From NCBI RefSeq assembly GCF_024753135.1, contig NZ_JANUGP010000006.1, forward strand, positions 186,001 through 250,000: a stretch of 64,000 nt of DNA, read 5' to 3'. The notes beneath the pieces are model-generated. The model saw only the letters and a list, made by a program, of their open reading frames with translations, ran no database searches and was not told the origin of the DNA. Positions within the stretch are counted from its first letter, which is position 1. Every line of letters starts with the position of its first letter. Shown piece by piece: positions 25,247 to 34,867 of the stretch. This DNA is from Streptomyces pyxinicus (lineage in GTDB: Bacteria; Actinomycetota; Actinomycetes; Streptomycetales; Streptomycetaceae). A program made the position numbers and the translations under genes.

Positions 25247-25280
25247 CGAATGGGCCAACCCCCGCGGGTTGGCCCATTCG
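25247..25280. terminator. bidirectional terminator between trxA and the acetyltransferase gene
   Basis: Perfect 15-bp stem (25247-25261 with 25266-25280), 4-nt loop, between convergent genes. Confidence 0.88.
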
Positions 25281-25324
25281 CTTATGCCCTCCGGCCGACG
25301 CGAAGCCCGTGACCGTACCGGCAT

Positions 25325-25942
25325 CTAGAGCGGCCGCAGCGCGGGTTCTTTCTGCACTGCGCCCAGTAGCCGGTCCCATGCCATCTCCATGTCTTCCTTC
25401 CAGGAGAGTGTCGACCGCAGGTCCAGGCGCAGCCGCGGGTGCGCCGGATGCTGCCGCACCGTCTTGAAGCCCACGGCGAGGAGATGGTCAGCGGGCAGAA
25501 GGCAGGCGGGTTCCTTCCAGCGGGCGTCCCCGAAGGCTTCGATCGCCTTGAAGTTCCGGCGCAGCAGATCCTTGGCCACCGCCTGCACGAGCACCCGGCC
25601 CAGTCCCTGGCCCTGGTAGCCGGGCATCACGAAGGCTGTCATCAGCTGGACGGCGTCCGAGGAGACCGGGCTGGTGGGGAAGGCCGTCGAACGCGGGACG
25701 TAGGCCGGCGGAGCGTAGAGCACGTATCCCACCGGCACGTCGTCGACATACGCCACACGACCGCACGAGCCCCAGTCCAGTAGCACGGCGGAAATCCACG
25801 ACTCCTTCTCCAGGGCCGATCTGCCGGCTCTTACCGCCGCTTCGCCGCTGACGGGGTCCAGTTCCCAGTAGACACACGAGCGACAGCGCTGGGGAAGGTC
25901 CTCAAGGTTGTCCAGCGTGAGCGGCACGAGCCGACGCCCCAT
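25325..25942 (-). CDS. GNAT-family N-acetyltransferase
   Basis: 205 residues; the ATG at 25942 has a GAGGA site. The acetyl-CoA-binding motif MPGYQGQGLGRVLVQAVAKDL lies in the second half, after strand PVGYVLYAPP. The N-terminus has a Cys pair (CRSCVYWE). The substrate is unknown. A protein of this type sits between parB and trxA in many Streptomyces. Its start codon lies inside the 3' part of a small overlapping open frame (25831-26088). Confidence 0.88.
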   Translation of the reverse strand: MGRRLVPLTLDNLEDLPQRCRSCVYWELDPVSGEAAVRAGRSALEKESWISAVLLDWGSCGRVAYVDDVPVGYVLYAPPAYVPRSTAFPTSPVSSDAVQLMTAFVMPGYQGQGLGRVLVQAVAKDLLRRNFKAIEAFGDARWKEPACLLPADHLLAVGFKTVRQHPAHPRLRLDLRSTLSWKEDMEMAWDRLLGAVQKEPALRPL

Positions 25943-26088
25943 GAAGGCTGTTCCTCACTTCCTTCACCCGCCGCGTCGCGAGCGGCTGTCAGAGCGCTTC
26001 GCTCCCTGAGCAGGCTGCCGACGAATCCGCCGACCACCCCGAGGCTCAGACCCGCGCTCACCAGTCCCGTGCGGCTGATCAATCGCAT
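25831..26088 (-). CDS. small single-helix membrane protein (tentative), overlaps the acetyltransferase start
   Basis: 85 residues from an ATG with GGGGAG 9 nt upstream. Residues 8-27 (GLVSAGLSLGVVGGFVGSLL) form a membrane helix, followed by a charged stretch. GC is strongly biased to codon third positions for about the first 38 codons, which supports real coding. The last ~37 codons overlap the acetyltransferase in another frame and show no such bias, so the true product may owe its tail to that overlap. No family recognised. Confidence 0.45.
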   Translation of the reverse strand: MRLISRTGLVSAGLSLGVVGGFVGSLLRERSALTAARDAAGEGSEEQPSWGVGSCRSRWTTLRTFPSAVARVSTGNWTPSAAKRR

Positions 26089-26193
26089 GGCCCCCGTCTC
26101 CCCACTCAGAGATGCAGCTGCTGTCCGGTGGATGCGCCATACCGTTCGCATCGTATCCACGATGCGAGGCACTCGACACCGCCTCAAGGCAAA

Positions 26194-26233
26194 GAGCGGG
26201 CCCTGTCCGGTGGGTACCGGACAGGGCCCGCTC
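26194..26233. terminator. terminator after parB
   Basis: Perfect 17-bp stem (26194-26210 with 26217-26233), 6-nt loop, 32 bp beyond the parB stop. On the minus strand TTT follows the stem closely. Confidence 0.9.
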
Positions 26234-26264
26234 TCCTTGTACGGCAGGGCGGCATCGCCCCAGA

Positions 26265-27362
26265 TCAGGCGTCGTCCTCGGCCTCGTCGTCCCGCAGGGA
26301 CCGCTGGAGGGCCAGCTTCTCGCCGGGGGCGAAGGTGCTGAGGATCCGCTCAAGGTCGTCCGGCGAGGCGAACTCGACGGTGATCTTGCCCTTCTTCTGC
26401 CCCAGCTCGACCTTCACCCGTGTCTCGAAACGGTCCGAGAGCCGCGTGGCCAGCTCGCTCAGCGCCGGGGAGGGCACCGAACCGGCACGCGGGCCCTTGG
26501 CACGGGAGGCACGCTGGGGGCGTGAGCCCATCAGGGTCACGATCTCTTCCACCGACCGGACCGACAGACCTTCCGCCACGATGCGATGCGCCAGCCGGTC
26601 CTGCTCCTCCGAGTCCTCGACGGAGAGCAGTGCCCGGGCATGGCCGGCCGACAGCACCCCGGCGGCCACCCGCTTCTGCACGGTCGGCGAAAGCTTCAGC
26701 AGCCGCAGGGTATTGGAGACCTGCGGACGGGAGCGCCCGATCCGGTCGGCCAACTGGTCGTGCGTGCAGTTGAAGTCCTTCAGCAGCTGATCGTAGGCAG
26801 CGGCCTCCTCGATGGGGTTCAGCTGTGCGCGGTGCAGGTTCTCCAGCAGCGCGTCGAGGAGAAGCTTCTCGTCGTCCGTGGCACGGACGATGGCCGGGAT
26901 GGCCTCCAGTCCGGCCTCGCGACAGGCCCGCCAGCGCCGCTCGCCCATGATCAGCTCATAGCGGCCGGTACCCAGCTGCCGGACGACCACGGGCTGCAGC
27001 AGGCCGACCTCCTGGATGGAGGTCACCAGTTCGTGCAGGGCGTCCTCGTCGAAAACCTCACGCGGCTGGCGTGGGTTCGGCGTGATGGCGTCCAACGGGA
27101 TCTCGGCGAAGTGGGCACCCATCGGAGGCGCGGGCGTCTCCGCTGCCGGGGGCGCCGGGGACTCTTCGGTTTCACGTGGAACAGGCGGCAGCGTGGCCAC
27201 CTTGGCCGCGGCAACGCCGCGATCGGTTGTCAGCACCGGCACGGACGAGGGGGAGGCGGACGCGCCGCCACCCATCGCGGCCGAGGCCGGTGTCTTCTCC
27301 GTCGGGGCAGCGGGGATCAATGCGCCGAGTCCCCGGCCCAGCCCCCTCCGTCGCTCACTCAC
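26265..27362 (-). CDS. parB: chromosome partitioning protein ParB
   Basis: 365 residues from a GTG that overlaps the parA stop (GTGA). Starts [17 protein letters not shown]. The CTP-binding region has [16 protein letters not shown] and [21 protein letters not shown]. The central helix-turn-helix ([16 protein letters not shown]) reads parS, and the C-terminus dimerises. It loads on the parS sites listed here, spreads and organises the origin with ParA for segregation into spores. A degenerate parS (27169-27182) lies in its own coding sequence. Confidence 0.98.
   Translation of the reverse strand: MSERRRGLGRGLGALIPAAPTEKTPASAAMGGGASASPSSVPVLTTDRGVAAAKVATLPPVPRETEESPAPPAAETPAPPMGAHFAEIPLDAITPNPRQPREVFDEDALHELVTSIQEVGLLQPVVVRQLGTGRYELIMGERRWRACREAGLEAIPAIVRATDDEKLLLDALLENLHRAQLNPIEEAAAYDQLLKDFNCTHDQLADRIGRSRPQVSNTLRLLKLSPTVQKRVAAGVLSAGHARALLSVEDSEEQDRLAHRIVAEGLSVRSVEEIVTLMGSRPQRASRAKGPRAGSVPSPALSELATRLSDRFETRVKVELGQKKGKITVEFASPDDLERILSTFAPGEKLALQRSLRDDEAEDDA
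27169..27182. other. degenerate parS inside parB (one mismatch)
   Basis: GTTTCACGTGGAAC, one base from the consensus. Read on the parB strand it encodes V-P-R-E-T rather than the V-S-R-E-T seen at the exact coding-region sites. Affinity for ParB is probably reduced. Confidence 0.6.
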
Positions 27363-28432
27363 TGGATCCCCTCCACCATGCTCGGGTCGTTCTGGGCGCC
27401 AATGTGGGCCTGGCTCGCGTCGTAACTGATGCCGACGCCTCTCAGCGCGATTTCACGGGCGGCCTCAAGGTAGGAGAGGGCACCGCTCGATCCAGGATCG
27501 TAGGTCAGCACCGTCTGTCCGTAGCTCGGGGCCTCGGAGATACGGACCGAGCGGGGGATGCTGGTCCGCAGCACCTCGTCGCCGAAGTGGGTGCGCACCT
27601 CCTCTGCCACCTGCGAGGCAAGACGCGTCCGGCCGTCGTACATCGTGAGCAGGATGGTCGACACGTGCAGGGTGGGGTTGAGGTGACCGCGCACCAGGTC
27701 GACGTTGCGCAGCAGCTGCCCCAGGCCTTCCAGTGCGTAGTACTCGCACTGGATCGGGATGAGAACCTCCTGGCCGGCGACCAGTGCGTTGACGGTCAGC
27801 AGGCCCAGCGAGGGCGGGCAGTCGATGAGAATGTAGTCCAGTGGCTGCTCGTACGCCTGGATCGCACGCTGCAGCCGGCTCTCCCGGGCCACGAGCGACA
27901 CCAGCTCGATCTCCGCACCGGCGAGATCGATGGTGGCAGGGGCACAGAACAGGCCCTCGACGTCCGGGACGGGCTGGACGACCTCGGACAGATGCCTGCT
28001 CTCCACCAACACGTCGTAGATGGACGGCACTTCGGCGTGGTGGTCGATGCCCAGCGCTGTGGACGCGTTGCCCTGCGGGTCGAGGTCGATCACCAGGACA
28101 CGGCCACCGTGCAGAGCCAGCGAAGCGGCAAGATTGACGGTGGTCGTCGTCTTGCCCACGCCGCCCTTCTGGTTGGCGACCACGATGACACGGGTCTGCT
28201 CCGGTCGCGGCAGGCCTTCGCCGGCGCGACCGAGAGCATCTACTGCCAGTTGGGCCGCACGGCCGATGGGAGTGTCGTCCATCGGGGGCGGTGTTTCACG
28301 TGAAACATCCGCTCCCGTCGACTCGGTACGGGGACCGGGGACCGGATCGGTCATCGGTCCCGCGATGTTGGCGTCGGACCGCAAGGATTCACTCTCCTCG
28401 ACTTCAGGCTCGCAATGAACAGAGCCTCCCAT
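27359..28432 (-). CDS. parA: chromosome partitioning ATPase ParA
   Basis: 357 residues if started at the ATG at 28432; the open frame runs to 28654, and ATGs at 28354 and 28282 are also possible, none with a good ribosome binding site. The start is therefore uncertain. Deviant Walker [19 protein letters not shown], then [14 protein letters not shown] and [16 protein letters not shown]. It is an ATP-dependent dimer that binds DNA non-specifically and drives ParB-origin complexes. Translationally coupled to parB. Its N-terminal extension contains an exact parS (28293-28306) encoding VSRET. Confidence 0.96.
   Translation of the reverse strand: MGGSVHCEPEVEESESLRSDANIAGPMTDPVPGPRTESTGADVSRETPPPMDDTPIGRAAQLAVDALGRAGEGLPRPEQTRVIVVANQKGGVGKTTTTVNLAASLALHGGRVLVIDLDPQGNASTALGIDHHAEVPSIYDVLVESRHLSEVVQPVPDVEGLFCAPATIDLAGAEIELVSLVARESRLQRAIQAYEQPLDYILIDCPPSLGLLTVNALVAGQEVLIPIQCEYYALEGLGQLLRNVDLVRGHLNPTLHVSTILLTMYDGRTRLASQVAEEVRTHFGDEVLRTSIPRSVRISEAPSYGQTVLTYDPGSSGALSYLEAAREIALRGVGISYDASQAHIGAQNDPSMVEGIQ
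28293..28306. other. parS: parS site (exact) in 5' part of parA
   Basis: Exact 14-mer. On the parA strand it reads V-S-R-E-T in the non-conserved N-terminal extension before the Walker A motif. Confidence 0.92.
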
Positions 28433-28738
28433 GCCTTCGGGGTCGTGAACCAGTGAGGCCTGGTCTTCTGTGGAGAAATCCACCTCTGTGGACAACTCCG
28501 TACCCCCTGAGAGGGAGGGAGCGTCCCTGGCAGCGAGGCTGGGGCCGGGGCCCTCTCCGAGTGAGCCAAGAGGCTTCCGGTCGCGAGGTTCGGCCGCAGC
28601 GCGGCCGCGACCGATGATGCCGTGCAGCAGTGAGCGACGTTTCACGTGAAACACGATGCACAGCGCCCGCGACCGATTCCTCGCGACACTCCGTCCCGCA
28701 GGGGTACGGCAGCTTGTGTGGAGTACTCAGCGGAGTAT
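28433..28738 (-). promoter_or_regulatory. parAB upstream region with DnaA box, parS and tandem repeat
   Basis: 306 bp upstream of the chosen parA start. It contains a perfect DnaA box (28487-28495, TTGTCCACA on the minus strand), an exact parS (28639-28652), a GACAC motif at 28685-28689 (the core of WhiA sites), and a tandem 12-bp repeat at 28720-28743 that runs into the rsmG stop. Streptomyces parAB is known to be induced for sporulation septation. No promoter hexamers could be fixed by eye. Part of this region could be coding if parA starts at 28654. Confidence 0.5.
28639..28652. other. parS: parS site (exact) upstream of parA
   Basis: Exact 14-mer in the parA-rsmG interval. Confidence 0.92.
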
Positions 28739-28743
28739 TCAGC
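28720..28743. repeat. tandem 12-bp direct repeat upstream of parA
   Basis: GGAGTACTCAGC followed immediately by GGAGTATTCAGC, one difference. Each unit holds GAGTACTC or a near-palindrome, so it could bind a dimer. It overlaps the end of rsmG. Confidence 0.55.
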
Positions 28744-29455
28744 GACGCCGACGTGCGCGGCCCGCGCGTGCTGCCTTCGCCCGCTTGGCAGCGAAGCGCA
28801 CACCGCCGGGGCTCTCCCCGACCTCGACCCGGACCACCGTGGACAGCGGGTCCACGACGCCCTCACCCACCTGAAGGATGCTCGTCTCCACCGCACCGAG
28901 CTTGCTGAGGGCGGTGGCCGAGGCCTTCAGCTCCTCCTCGGCGGTGTCGCCCTTGAGCGCGAGCATCTCGCCGTAGGGGCGCAGCAGCGGGATGCCCCAG
29001 GTCGCCAGCCGGTCCAGCGGGGCCACGGCTCGGGCGGTCACCACGTGGACGGGCTGCAGCTTGCCCAGGACCTCCTCGGCACGACCGCGCACCACGGTGA
29101 CGTGATCCAGGCCCAGCAGCTCGACGACCTCTGTGAGGAAGGTGGTACGCCGCAGCAGGGGCTCCAGCAGGGTGATGTTCAGATCCTCGCGGACCAGGGC
29201 CAGGGGGATGCCGGGCAGGCCCGCACCGGAGCCCACGTCGCAGACCGTCACTCCCTCGGGCACCGCTTCGGAGAGCACCGCGCAATTGAGCAGATGCCGT
29301 TCCCACAGGCGGGGTACCTCACGCGGGCCGATCAGTCCGCGTTGGACACCTGCCTCGGCGAGCAGTTCCGCGTAGCGGACCGCATCGGTGAAGCGCTCAC
29401 CGAACACTTCCCGGGCCTGTTCGGGCGCGGGGGGAAGCTCCGCTGCCTCCGTCAC
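28739..29455 (-). CDS. rsmG: 16S rRNA (guanine-527-N7) methyltransferase
   Basis: 238 residues from the GTG at 29455, which has AAGGA 8 nt upstream; the frame is open to 29494. The SAM-binding motif is CDVGSGAGLPGIPLAL, with RGLIGPREVPRLWERHLLNC before it and EMLALKGDTAEEEL after it, all typical of RsmG/GidB. It methylates G527 of 16S rRNA; loss gives low-level streptomycin resistance. It ends in a basic Arg-rich tail. Between jag and parA as in most actinobacteria. Confidence 0.95.
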   Translation of the reverse strand: MTEAAELPPAPEQAREVFGERFTDAVRYAELLAEAGVQRGLIGPREVPRLWERHLLNCAVLSEAVPEGVTVCDVGSGAGLPGIPLALVREDLNITLLEPLLRRTTFLTEVVELLGLDHVTVVRGRAEEVLGKLQPVHVVTARAVAPLDRLATWGIPLLRPYGEMLALKGDTAEEELKASATALSKLGAVETSILQVGEGVVDPLSTVVRVEVGESPGGVRFAAKRAKAARAGRARRRR

Positions 29456-29525
29456 GGGGACCGTCCTTCCGTACAGCGCCGGCGCTTCGCGCACCGGTCA
29501 CCAGAACTACCAGGCTGACAAAGTT

Positions 29526-29554
29526 CGGCCCCGCCTGCTCAACAGACGGGGCCG
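29526..29554 (-). terminator. terminator between jag and rsmG
   Basis: 8-bp perfect stem (29526-29533 with 29547-29554), extended by three more pairs past one mismatch. It lies just after the jag stop. Confidence 0.65.
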
Positions 29555-29572
29555 GTGGAACCAGGGTGCCGA

Positions 29573-30085
29573 TCAGGCAGGCAGCACGACGACGAAGCGC
29601 TGCGGCTCCTCGCCCTCGGACTCACTGCGCAACCCGGCGGCCTTGATCGCGTCGTGCACGACCTTGCGCTCGAAGGGGGTCATCGGCTTGAGCTTGACGG
29701 GCTCACCGCTGCTCTTCACCTCGGCGGCGGCCTCGGCGCCCAGCTCGGACAGCTCGGACCGCTTCTGGGCCCGGTAGCCCGCGACGTCCAGCATGAGCCG
29801 GCTGCGGTCACCGGTCTCCCGGTGCACCGCCAGACGCGTCAGCTCCTGGAGCGCCTCCAACACCTCGCCGTCCCGGCCGACCAGCTTCTGCAGGTCTCGG
29901 CCGCCGGTGTCGCTGATGATCGACACGGAGGCGCGGTCGGCTTCGACGTCCATGTCGATATCGCCGTCGAGGTCGGCGATGTCGAGCAGACCCTCCAGAT
30001 AGTCCGCCGCGATCTCGCCTTCCTGCTCCAGGCGGGTAAGGGTGTCTGCACCCTCGGCAGCGGCGGAGGTGGTGCCTTCCGTCAC
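29573..30085 (-). CDS. jag: Jag/KhpB RNA-binding protein (KH and R3H domains)
   Basis: 170 residues from a GTG with AAGGAG. An acidic N-terminus is followed by a KH-type domain (SIISDTGGRDLQKLVGRDGEVLEALQELTRLAVHR) and a C-terminal R3H domain (MTPFERKVVHDAIKAAGLRSESEG). Jag/KhpB proteins bind small RNAs and mRNAs and are linked to cell elongation. It follows yidC by 15 bp and is probably in the rpmH-rnpA-yidD-yidC-jag operon. Confidence 0.93.
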   Translation of the reverse strand: MTEGTTSAAAEGADTLTRLEQEGEIAADYLEGLLDIADLDGDIDMDVEADRASVSIISDTGGRDLQKLVGRDGEVLEALQELTRLAVHRETGDRSRLMLDVAGYRAQKRSELSELGAEAAAEVKSSGEPVKLKPMTPFERKVVHDAIKAAGLRSESEGEEPQRFVVVLPA

Positions 30086-30100
30086 GGGATGGGCTCCTTC

Positions 30101-31393
30101 TTACTTCTTGGACGGGGACTTGGGCCGCTGCGGGCCGCCCTTGCGCTGACCGGACTGGGCCTTGCTGCGGGCACCGGAGCCGGGCTTCTGGGGCTGCTTG
30201 GCAGTGGCGGGCTTGGCGTCCTGCGGCTCGTCGGGCTTCTCCAGCGAGAGGGAGTCGTCCGCCGGCCTGGTCCCGCCGGCCGGGGTGGTCCCGCCGGACT
30301 GGCGCTGGGACTTGGACTGGCGCTTGGGCTGCTGGCGCCGGACCGCGGTGGCGGTGGCCGTCGTACCGGTCGCCCCGGCATCGCTCTGGTCGGCGGCCTG
30401 GATGGTGCTCCGGACCACGGTGCCGTCGGGCTGCGCGGCGAGACCGGCCTTGTTCAGGGCGTTGATGAACTTGCGCTCGGGCTCGTTGCGGTCGCGGCCC
30501 TTGGTGACGATCGCCTTGACGATGGCCTTCTCGCCCCGGCGACGGACCTTGCCGTGGTGCGTGACGTGCTTCGTCAGACGCTCCAGGTAGGCGGCCTGGG
30601 CCTTGGAACCCGGGGTCGGGTTGTTGTGGATCACGTACATCTGCTGGCCCATGGTCCACACGTTGGTGGTCAGCCAGTAGACGAGGACACCGACGGGGAA
30701 GTTGATGCCGAAGAAGGCGAACATCAGCGGGAAGACGTACATGAGCATCTTCTGCTGCTGCATGAACGGGGTCTTCACCGTGGTGTCGACGTTCTTCGTC
30801 ATCAACTGGCGCTGCGTGTAGAACTGCGACGCCGACATCAGGACGATCATGATCACGGTCACGACGCGCACATCGGTGACCGAGGCACCGAGCGCGCTGA
30901 TCGTGTCGGCGCCGTCACGGAACTTCGCGGCGAGCGGGGCGCCGAAGATGTGGGCCTGACGGGCGCTGGCCAGCAGCTGGTCGTCGATGACGCCGATCTT
31001 CTTGCCCGAGGCGATGCCGTTGAGCACGTGGTACAGGGCGAAGAAGAACGGGGACTGCGCCAGGATGGGAAGGCACGAGGAGAGCGGGTTGGTGCCCGAC
31101 TCCTTGTACAGCTTCATCATCTCTTCGGACTGGCGCTGCTTGTCGTTCTTGTAGCGCTCCTGGATCTTCTTCATCTCGGGTTGCAGCGTCTGCATGGCCC
31201 GGGTCGCCTTGATCTGCTTCACGAAGAGCGGGATCAGGCAGATACGGATCAGGATCACCAGGGACACGATGGCCAGGCCCCAGGCCCACCCGGTGTTGGG
31301 GCCGAAGATCGCGCCGTACACCGAGTGGAACTGGACGATGACCCATGAGACGGGTGTGGTGATGAAGCTGAAGAGGCTGGCAATCGTGTCCAC
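30101..31393 (-). CDS. yidC: membrane protein insertase YidC (Oxa1 family)
   Basis: 430 residues from a GTG with AAGGAG. The Oxa1 core has about five helices (about 7-230), with [31 protein letters not shown] and [24 protein letters not shown]. The long basic C-terminal tail, rich in Lys, Arg, Gln and Thr, can contact ribosomes. It inserts membrane proteins alone or with SecYEG. It lies 3 bp after yidD. Confidence 0.97.
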   Translation of the reverse strand: MDTIASLFSFITTPVSWVIVQFHSVYGAIFGPNTGWAWGLAIVSLVILIRICLIPLFVKQIKATRAMQTLQPEMKKIQERYKNDKQRQSEEMMKLYKESGTNPLSSCLPILAQSPFFFALYHVLNGIASGKKIGVIDDQLLASARQAHIFGAPLAAKFRDGADTISALGASVTDVRVVTVIMIVLMSASQFYTQRQLMTKNVDTTVKTPFMQQQKMLMYVFPLMFAFFGINFPVGVLVYWLTTNVWTMGQQMYVIHNNPTPGSKAQAAYLERLTKHVTHHGKVRRRGEKAIVKAIVTKGRDRNEPERKFINALNKAGLAAQPDGTVVRSTIQAADQSDAGATGTTATATAVRRQQPKRQSKSQRQSGGTTPAGGTRPADDSLSLEKPDEPQDAKPATAKQPQKPGSGARSKAQSGQRKGGPQRPKSPSKK

Positions 31394-31396
31394 TAA

Positions 31397-31771
31397 TCAT
31401 GCTCCTTGGGCATGGGACGAGGTCTCTGCGGCCGGGCTCGGAGGAAGCTCACGAGACGAGCTCGCGGGCTTCTCTCCGGTGGCCGGTTCGGCGGCGGAGG
31501 GCCCGCCCGTGCGTGCGCGCCAAGCGTTGCGCAGCATTTCGTGCCACCGCGGGCGCTTGCGCGGCGGGACATGGTCCACACCGCCGAGCGACCACGGATT
31601 GCACCGGAGGATGCGCCAGGCGGTGAGTGCCGTTCCCTTGATCGCACCGTGCCGGTCGATGGCCGTGTAGCCGTAGTGGGAGCACGACGGGTAGTACTTG
31701 CACACCGGCCCCAGCAGCGGACTGATCGTCCACTGGTACAGCTTGATCAGGGCCAGTAGTGGGTACTTCAT
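31397..31771 (-). CDS. yidD: membrane protein insertion efficiency factor YidD
   Basis: 124 residues: [37 protein letters not shown] and [15 protein letters not shown] are the YidD signature with its conserved cysteines. An extra C-terminal ~40 residues, polar and Pro-rich, is a Streptomyces extension. GGGAGGGG precedes the ATG, which overlaps the rnpA stop (ATGA). Confidence 0.95.
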   Translation of the reverse strand: MKYPLLALIKLYQWTISPLLGPVCKYYPSCSHYGYTAIDRHGAIKGTALTAWRILRCNPWSLGGVDHVPPRKRPRWHEMLRNAWRARTGGPSAAEPATGEKPASSSRELPPSPAAETSSHAQGA

Positions 31772-32139
31772 CGCGCGCCCCCTCCCAGCAGCCGCTCCAG
31801 GGCGGCATCCAGGTCTCGGGCCAGCTGTGCGTGGTCTGCGTCGCCCGCTCCGGGCAGCGCTCGTACGACTACCAGGCTACCGGGGGGGAACAGGACGACT
31901 CGGTCACGCATCAGATGGCGCAGTCTGCGCTTCACTGTGTTGCGCACGACCGCTCCACCGACGGCCTTGCTCACGACGAAACCCGCACGCGTCGGAGGAG
32001 CGCTCTCCCCAGGCGCGTGCGGGTCCGTGGCACCGCTACGAAGGTGGACGACGAGGGTCGGGCGGCCTGCCCGGCGACCTCGTCGCACCGCGGTCGCGAA
32101 GTCCTCGCGCCGCCTCAGCCGGTTCTCGGTAGGCAGCAC
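31768..32139 (-). CDS. rnpA: ribonuclease P protein component
   Basis: 123 residues from a [24 protein letters not shown] at the start and [17 protein letters not shown] (the RNR motif) in the middle identify RnpA. It helps the RNase P RNA cleave 5' leaders of tRNAs. 21 bp after rpmH and overlapping yidD by 4 nt. Confidence 0.96.
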   Translation of the reverse strand: MLPTENRLRRREDFATAVRRGRRAGRPTLVVHLRSGATDPHAPGESAPPTRAGFVVSKAVGGAVVRNTVKRRLRHLMRDRVVLFPPGSLVVVRALPGAGDADHAQLARDLDAALERLLGGGAR

Positions 32140-32160
32140 GACGTCATGACCTGATCGGGA

Positions 32161-32298
32161 TCAGGCGGACAGGCGGGCGCGACCCTTGCTACGGCGGGAC
32201 GCGAGAATCGCGCGGCCGGCACGGGTGCGCATACGCAACCGGAAGCCGTGGGTCTTGGCGCGACGACGGTTGTTCGGCTGGAAGGTGCGCTTGCTCAC
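32161..32298 (-). CDS. rpmH: 50S ribosomal protein bL34
   Basis: 45 residues from a GTG with GGAG 9 nt upstream. It reads [20 protein letters not shown] and continues [28 protein letters not shown] to the end, the complete conserved bL34. It heads the operon rpmH-rnpA-yidD-yidC-jag and is divergent from dnaA. Confidence 0.97.
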   Translation of the reverse strand: MSKRTFQPNNRRRAKTHGFRLRMRTRAGRAILASRRSKGRARLSA

Positions 32299-32672
32299 TC
32301 GGGGGCTCCAGAAAGAATCGGTAGTGGCGGGGTGCCGTCCTGGCTGTCACCGTGCGCCCACGAGTAGCTCGCTTCACGCCCGAGTGCACCGCTTCCCGAT
32401 CACCCGAAGTGACCCGTGCCCATCGGAGGCAGGCGGCAGCAGCCATCGACAACTCGACCTGGTTACGGTACGCGGGGCTACGCCATCCGGTCAAACCGAG
32501 GGTCGCCGGGAGACACTGTCCACAGGCTGGGGACAACAACTTGAACCGTACCGGCCGCGCTGACTACCGTGGCTGGACTCCGATTCGTTCCTTTATCCCC
32601 AGCCGACCTGATTTTCATCCCGACCTGTCCGCGAACCACACGTTCGTGGGACCCCGTGAGAGAGCGTGCCCT
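32299..32672. promoter_or_regulatory. rpmH-dnaA divergent promoter region with DnaA boxes
   Basis: 374 bp. On the dnaA side TTGAAC (32541-32546), 18 bp and TACCGT (32565-32570) make a plausible housekeeping promoter. Immediately upstream are two inverted DnaA-box-like 9-mers: CTGTCCACA (32516-32524) and the complement of TTGTCCCCA (32528-32536). This arrangement fits autoregulation of dnaA. The rpmH promoter must be on the other strand but could not be fixed. Confidence 0.7.
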
Positions 32673-34667
32673 GTGGCTGACGTACCTGCCGATCTTGCCG
32701 CAGTGTGGCCGCGAGTACTGGAGCAGCTCCTCGGCGAGGGCCGTGGGCAGGGTGTCGAGACAAAGGACGAGCACTGGATCCGGCGCTGTCAGCCGCTGGC
32801 GCTGGTCGCGGACACGGCCCTGCTGGCCGTACCGAACGAATTCGCGAAGGGCGTACTGGAGGGCCGTCTCGCCCCGGTCGTCAGCGAGACCCTGAGCCGC
32901 GAGTGCGGCCGCCCCATCCGCATCGCGATCACCGTGGACGACTCGGCGGGCGAGGCGCCGGCCCCCGCGCCCCCGGCACAGCACGCGGGCACGCCGCGCT
33001 ACGAGGAGCCGGAGCTGCCGTCCGGGCCGTACGAGGGATACGGCCGGCACCGCGCCGGCGATCAAGCGCCCGGCGGGGAGGGCCCCGCGCGGGCCGACCA
33101 GCTGCCCACCGTCCGCCCCGCATATCCGTCCGAGTACCAGCGCCCCGAGCCGGGCGCCTGGCCGCGCCCCGGTCAGGACGACTACGGCTGGCAGCAGCCG
33201 CGGCTCGGCTTCCCCGAGCGCGACCCCTACGCCTCGCCCTCGTCCCAGGACTCCTACGGCTCCGGCCCGGACTCCTACGGCTCGCGCCCCCAGAACTACC
33301 GGCCGCAGGGCATGGACCGCCCCGGCACGGACCGGCCGGGCAGGGACCGCCCGCCGTACGAGCAGCAGCGCGGTGAGTACGACGGCCCGCGCGGTGACTA
33401 TCCGCCCGGGCGCCCGGAGTACGAGCCCGCGCGCGGGGAGTACGACAAGGGGCGCTCCGAGTACGGCCCCGGCCGTACCGCCGAGTACGACCAGCGCGAT
33501 CCCGTCCGCCGTGAGCCGCCCGAGCAGCCGGCGAGCGGCGGTGCCGGACACCGCGGGGGCCCGGGCCGTCCGGACGCCTCCCCGGCCGGTTCGCCCGCCG
33601 GGCAGTCCGGGCCGGCGAGCGGGCCCGGTGAGCCGACGGCGCGGCTGAACCCGAAGTACCTCTTCGACACGTTCGTCATCGGCGCCTCCAACCGGTTCGC
33701 GCACGCGGCCGCCGTCGCCGTCGCCGAGGCGCCCGCGAAGGCGTACAACCCCCTCTTCATCTACGGCGAGTCGGGGCTCGGCAAGACCCATCTGCTGCAC
33801 GCCATCGGGCACTACGCGCGCAGCCTCTACCCGGGTACGCGCGTGCGATACGTCAGCTCGGAGGAGTTCACCAACGAGTTCATCAACTCCATCCGCGACG
33901 GCAAGGGCGACAGCTTCCGCAAGCGCTACCGCGAGATGGACATCCTGCTCGTGGACGACATCCAGTTCCTCGCGGACAAGGAGTCGACGCAGGAGGAGTT
34001 CTTCCACACCTTCAACACGCTCCACAACGCGAACAAGCAGATCGTGCTCTCCAGCGACCGGCCGCCCAAGCAGCTGGTCACGCTGGAGGACCGGCTGCGC
34101 AACCGGTTCGAGTGGGGCCTGATCACGGACGTCCAGCCGCCCGAGCTGGAGACGCGCATCGCGATCCTGCGCAAGAAGGCGGTGCAGGAGCAGCTCAACG
34201 CCCCGCCGGAGGTACTGGAGTTCATCGCCTCCCGGATCTCGCGGAACATCCGTGAGCTGGAGGGCGCGCTGATCCGCGTGACGGCGTTCGCCTCCCTCAA
34301 CCGGCAGCCGGTGGACCTGGGCCTCACCGAGATCGTCCTGAAGGACCTGATCCCGGGCGGCGAGGACTCGGCACCGGAGATCACGGCGCCGGCCATCATG
34401 GCGTCCACCGCGGACTACTTCGGGCTGACGGTGGAGGACCTGTGCGGTACCTCGCGCGGGCGCGCGCTGGTCACCGCCCGGCAGATCGCCATGTACCTGT
34501 GCCGTGAGCTGACGGACCTGTCGCTGCCGAAGATCGGCGCCCAGTTCGGCGGCCGGGACCACACGACCGTCATGCACGCCGACCGCAAGATCCGCGCGCT
34601 GATGGCCGAGCGGCGCTCGATCTACAACCAGGTGACCGAGCTGACGAACCGCATCAAGAACGGCTGA
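32673..34667 (+). CDS. dnaA: chromosomal replication initiator protein DnaA
   Basis: 664 residues from the GTG at 32673; the frame is open to 32352, but [22 protein letters not shown] is the expected N-terminus. Domain I (1-~90), then a very long Tyr/Pro/Gly/Arg-rich domain II (~95-320) typical of Streptomyces. Domain III AAA+ starts at [16 protein letters not shown] and has Walker [12 protein letters not shown] (~364) and Walker [11 protein letters not shown]. The domain IV DNA-binding signature is [14 protein letters not shown]. It opens oriC in its ATP form. Confidence 0.98.
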   Translation: MADVPADLAAVWPRVLEQLLGEGRGQGVETKDEHWIRRCQPLALVADTALLAVPNEFAKGVLEGRLAPVVSETLSRECGRPIRIAITVDDSAGEAPAPAPPAQHAGTPRYEEPELPSGPYEGYGRHRAGDQAPGGEGPARADQLPTVRPAYPSEYQRPEPGAWPRPGQDDYGWQQPRLGFPERDPYASPSSQDSYGSGPDSYGSRPQNYRPQGMDRPGTDRPGRDRPPYEQQRGEYDGPRGDYPPGRPEYEPARGEYDKGRSEYGPGRTAEYDQRDPVRREPPEQPASGGAGHRGGPGRPDASPAGSPAGQSGPASGPGEPTARLNPKYLFDTFVIGASNRFAHAAAVAVAEAPAKAYNPLFIYGESGLGKTHLLHAIGHYARSLYPGTRVRYVSSEEFTNEFINSIRDGKGDSFRKRYREMDILLVDDIQFLADKESTQEEFFHTFNTLHNANKQIVLSSDRPPKQLVTLEDRLRNRFEWGLITDVQPPELETRIAILRKKAVQEQLNAPPEVLEFIASRISRNIRELEGALIRVTAFASLNRQPVDLGLTEIVLKDLIPGGEDSAPEITAPAIMASTADYFGLTVEDLCGTSRGRALVTARQIAMYLCRELTDLSLPKIGAQFGGRDHTTVMHADRKIRALMAERRSIYNQVTELTNRIKNG

Positions 34668-34689
34668 GGCCGACCGTACGACCGCGCCG

Positions 34690-34724
34690 AGGGCGCCCTC
34701 GGGACACGTTCCCGGGGGCGCCCT
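34690..34724 (+). terminator. terminator after dnaA
   Basis: 14-bp stem with one G-T pair (34691-34704 with 34710-34723), plus one flanking A-T pair, 5-nt loop. It separates dnaA transcription from oriC. Confidence 0.82.
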
Positions 34725-34867
34725 TCCGCATGATCAGGGGCGCTCCGGCCCGCCCTGAGCGCCTCCCCACGGCAACCCCCGGCCGGCCCCGAACGCCTCC
34801 GCACGCCCCCCGACCCGCCCTGAGCGCCTCCCCGCAGCACCCGCGGCCCGGTTTCCGCGCGCCCACA

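Noticed and set aside
32352..32672. In-frame N-terminal extension of dnaA
   Set aside because: It would run through the dnaA promoter and DnaA boxes; the DnaA family starts at the GTG at 32673.
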